Assembly (NCBI GenBank): GCA_023428365.1
Contig: JAEYYQ010000285.1
Coordinates: 1-5,267, forward strand
Length of the DNA stretch: 5,267 bases
Origin: Pseudomonadota bacterium
GTDB lineage: Bacteria > Pseudomonadota > Alphaproteobacteria > Rhizobiales > Hyphomicrobiaceae
Direction: 5' to 3'
Numbering within the stretch: the first letter of the stretch is position 1; each line of letters begins with the position of its first letter. A model generated the notes under the pieces. The model worked only from the letters and a program-made list of their open reading frames with translations. It was not told where the DNA came from and did no database searches. The position numbers and the translations under genes were made by a program. Of the stretch, positions 3,558 through 5,267 are shown one piece after another.

Positions 3558-5267
3558 TTTGGCTGGTCCATTGCTTGCGGGCGATAGGCCCTGATCCAGT
3601 CGATGGCGAACTCGCCAGGGAAGGAGGTGCTGTCGTCGGGTGCCCCGGCCCAGCCACCCATCGCAAGGTTGACGACCAGATACATCGGCTTGTGCATGTC
3701 ACTCGGGGTCGGCGCAGCGGCGATCCGCCGGCCGTCGAAGTAGAAGATCACCTCGCGGGCGTTCCATTCCGCCGCATAAACATGGAAGTCGGCCGCCAGA
3801 TCGGGCGTGGTTATCCTGGTCTGCGCCTCGATATGACGACCATCCGCGCCGCCGTGCACGTTGGTATAGAAGGCATGCGTATTGTCACCGAGCATCTCCA
3901 TCACGTCGATCTCAGGCGGCCAGCTGCGGTCCACGGGTATCAGCCAGAATGCCGGCCAGAAGCCCTTCCCACGCGGCAGTCTCGCCCGCATCTCCACATA
4001 GCCATAGGTCAGTGAGAAGCGCCGTATGCTGGTGAGCATGCCAGAGGCATAAGCGTAGTTCTCCGCCAGCGGATGGTCGGAGGCCGGAATGGGTCGGGCA
4101 CGGATGGTGAGGATCCCGTTATCGATGGCCAATGGTGCGAGATCCGAAATCGCTGGGTGGTCGCGGCCAGGGCGCGGATCGACGTAGTACTGCAGCTCCT
4201 CCTCCTTGGAGCGGTCGCCCCAGGGATAGTGCGGCTCCCAAATGCCGGGATCGCTGCCGTCCCAAAGCCGCAGGTTGTCGAAGGTGTCCTCGAAGGCGAG
4301 TGTGTATCCGGCAGGTGGAAGCGTGACGATCGGCGCGGCCGGATCGTAGGCAACCTCAGGCACCCCTGGCGCAGGGTCTGCAGCGCGCGCAACAGAAAAG
4401 ACGCCGGCAACGAACACAGCCTGAAGCAAAACCAGCCTCAACATCGCCTTCAGGCTGAGGATGTGCAGGTGCCGGAGCAACAGGGCGATCCCGGCGATCA
4501 GCAGCAAACCGGCACCTGCGCACGCCCAAGCCTGTCCAGCGATACCAGCGATCTGATTGCCGACGATCATCGCCACGATCAGCACAGCAAAAGCCGGCGC
4601 AAACAGCCAAAGCGCGTCTGTGCCTGGACGTTCTGAGAGAGGAATGATCATTGGAATGACCCAGGCAGCCACTCCGAGAGGAATGCAGGACACGGCAAGC
4701 CCGGTGGTCGCGGAAACAGAACCTTCATAACCAGGAAATGCCAATCGGATGCCCGCCGGCAGCAGAGGAATGGCGATAAGGAGGCCGACGGTGAGGGCGA
4801 GACCGAGGCGCAGCGCCTCGCGCTCGATCAGGTTCGAAGCGCCGCCCGGTTCGGTCTGGACGATGTGGGCAACGAGCCTCGGATAGCGCACCTGAGAGAT
4901 GGTTGCCAGCAAGCCCAAGGCAGCCAACGAGAGATTGGCACCGAACGCGAACAGCCCAAGATCGTGCGGTGAGGACAGTGCGGCTGAGATCCAGCGGTTG
5001 CTCGACATGTAGAGCAGCCACAAGCCGTTGAAGGCAAACAGCGGCAGCGCCCTGCGCAACAGAGGAATGAGCGGCGTGGATGTCGTCGGCCGCGTAAGGC
5101 CGTCGCGAGACAGCAGCAGAGCCAAGCTGCCGTACCAGAACGCGAGTACGGAAAAGCATCCAGTCACGCCGGCAATCAGTAATCCGGTCAGCCGCGGCAG
5201 TGTCAAACCCGCATGCAGCACGAGCGCGGCGGTGGTGAATTCCCAGATATGCGAGCCGGCCCTGTAG
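3554..5267 (-). CDS. polysaccharide flippase (C-terminal half) fused to a GH16 beta-glycanase; 5' end outside window
   Basis: One uninterrupted minus-strand frame runs from the right edge to TGA at 3554-3556. GTG 5221 is only an internal codon, because the frame stays open upstream through residues SHIWEFTTAALV; the real start is beyond the window. Numbering from GTG 5221 (555 residues), residues 1-255 are membrane protein like Wzx/MATE flippases. Hydrophobic helices lie near 13-37, 61-74, 88-107, 138-156, 174-193, 203-221 and 229-249, which fits the second half of a 12-helix transporter that flips lipid-linked repeat units. Residues 260-280 read like a signal peptide (MLRLVLLQAVFVAGVFSVARA). 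Residues about 305-548 are a GH16 laminarinase/ExoK-type domain with YGYVEMRARLP (406-416), FWPAFWLIP (421-429) and EIDVMEMLG (437-445). Glu437 is the expected nucleophile, Asp439 the helper and Glu442 the acid/base. The enzyme probably cleaves beta-1,3/1,4-linked exopolysaccharide on the periplasmic side. The gene is coupled by ATGA to the downstream ExoF-like gene. Confidence 0.85.
   Translation of the reverse strand, partial: YRAGSHIWEFTTAALVLHAGLTLPRLTGLLIAGVTGCFSVLAFWYGSLALLLSRDGLTRPTTSTPLIPLLRRALPLFAFNGLWLLYMSSNRWISAALSSPHDLGLFAFGANLSLAALGLLATISQVRYPRLVAHIVQTEPGGASNLIEREALRLGLALTVGLLIAIPLLPAGIRLAFPGYEGSVSATTGLAVSCIPLGVAAWVIPMIIPLSERPGTDALWLFAPAFAVLIVAMIVGNQIAGIAGQAWACAGAGLLLIAGIALLLRHLHILSLKAMLRLVLLQAVFVAGVFSVARAADPAPGVPEVAYDPAAPIVTLPPAGYTLAFEDTFDNLRLWDGSDPGIWEPHYPWGDRSKEEELQYYVDPRPGRDHPAISDLAPLAIDNGILTIRARPIPASDHPLAENYAYASGMLTSIRRFSLTYGYVEMRARLPRGKGFWPAFWLIPVDRSWPPEIDVMEMLGDNTHAFYTNVHGGADGRHIEAQTRITTPDLAADFHVYAAEWNAREVIFYFDGRRIAAAPTPSDMHKPMYLVVNLAMGGWAGAPDDSTSFPGEFAIDWIRAYRPQAMDQPK
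4380..4444 (-). other. signal-peptide-like junction between flippase and GH16 parts
   Basis: This stretch encodes residues 260-281 of the fusion. Basic residues (Arg, His, Lys) end the preceding flippase part, then Met-Leu-Arg, a hydrophobic core and Ala-Arg-Ala before Ala-Asp-Pro. It has the three parts of a Sec signal peptide with a good signal peptidase I site. By the positive-inside rule the flippase C-terminus is cytoplasmic, so this helix would place the GH16 domain in the periplasm. The Met is an ATG at 4444-4442 and could also serve as an internal start for a free enzyme of 296 residues. The nearest purine-rich motif (GAAGG) is only 2 bases away, so initiation there would be weak. Confidence 0.55.

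Noticed and set aside
4073..4636. Plus-strand frame of 187 codons opposite the flippase-GH16 junction
   Set aside because: No recognisable motif and low-complexity Arg/Gly content; antisense shadow of the fusion gene.
1..5267. CRISPR array, insertion sequence or transposase
   Set aside because: No spaced repeat series, no transposase-like frame and no terminal inverted repeats were seen.

Overview
The window is high in G+C and looks alphaproteobacterial. The basis is a MerR-type regulator with an RGGGRRYY wing of the kind commonly found downstream of ihfA in this class, together with an ExoF/ExoK-style exopolysaccharide module. Features of the polysaccharide genes would fit Rhodospirillales/Acetobacteraceae or Methylobacterium-like lineages, but I cannot fix the genus from sequence alone.

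Left part (1-1338, plus strand): the first ~77 bases probably hold the tail of an upstream gene. Next comes a MerR-family regulator (92-577, GTG start, strong GAGGAGG ribosome binding site). Its stop codon overlaps, as ATGA, the start of an Sfp-type 4'-phosphopantetheinyl transferase (574-1338). These two form a translationally coupled pair and look like chromosomal housekeeping.

Middle (1339-1609): a non-coding spacer of about 270 bases. It contains a degenerate, tRNA-Gly-like sequence on the minus strand (T arm, acceptor 3' side and CCA preserved; D and anticodon arms damaged), a 15-bp tandem repeat and two small AT-rich dyads. Gene content changes here from housekeeping to exopolysaccharide functions, so it may be an old integration boundary.

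Right part (1610-5267): a plus-strand LuxR-type regulator with a receiver-like domain that appears to lack the phosphoacceptor Asp and the conserved Lys. It converges, with a 16-base gap, on a minus-strand exopolysaccharide operon. The operon contains (i) one continuous reading frame, open at the right window edge, that joins the C-terminal half of a Wzx/MATE-like polysaccharide flippase to a complete GH16 beta-glycanase (EIDVME catalytic motif), and (ii), coupled through a second ATGA overlap, an ExoF-like outer-membrane/periplasmic polysaccharide export protein with a long coiled-coil insert. Together they would flip lipid-linked repeat units, export the polymer and trim it in the periplasm or during export. 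The LuxR-like protein is the obvious candidate local regulator.

The most interesting observation is the in-frame flippase-GH16 fusion. Its junction reads like a signal peptide ending in Ala-Arg-Ala, so the enzyme could be tethered to the flippase or released from it by signal peptidase.
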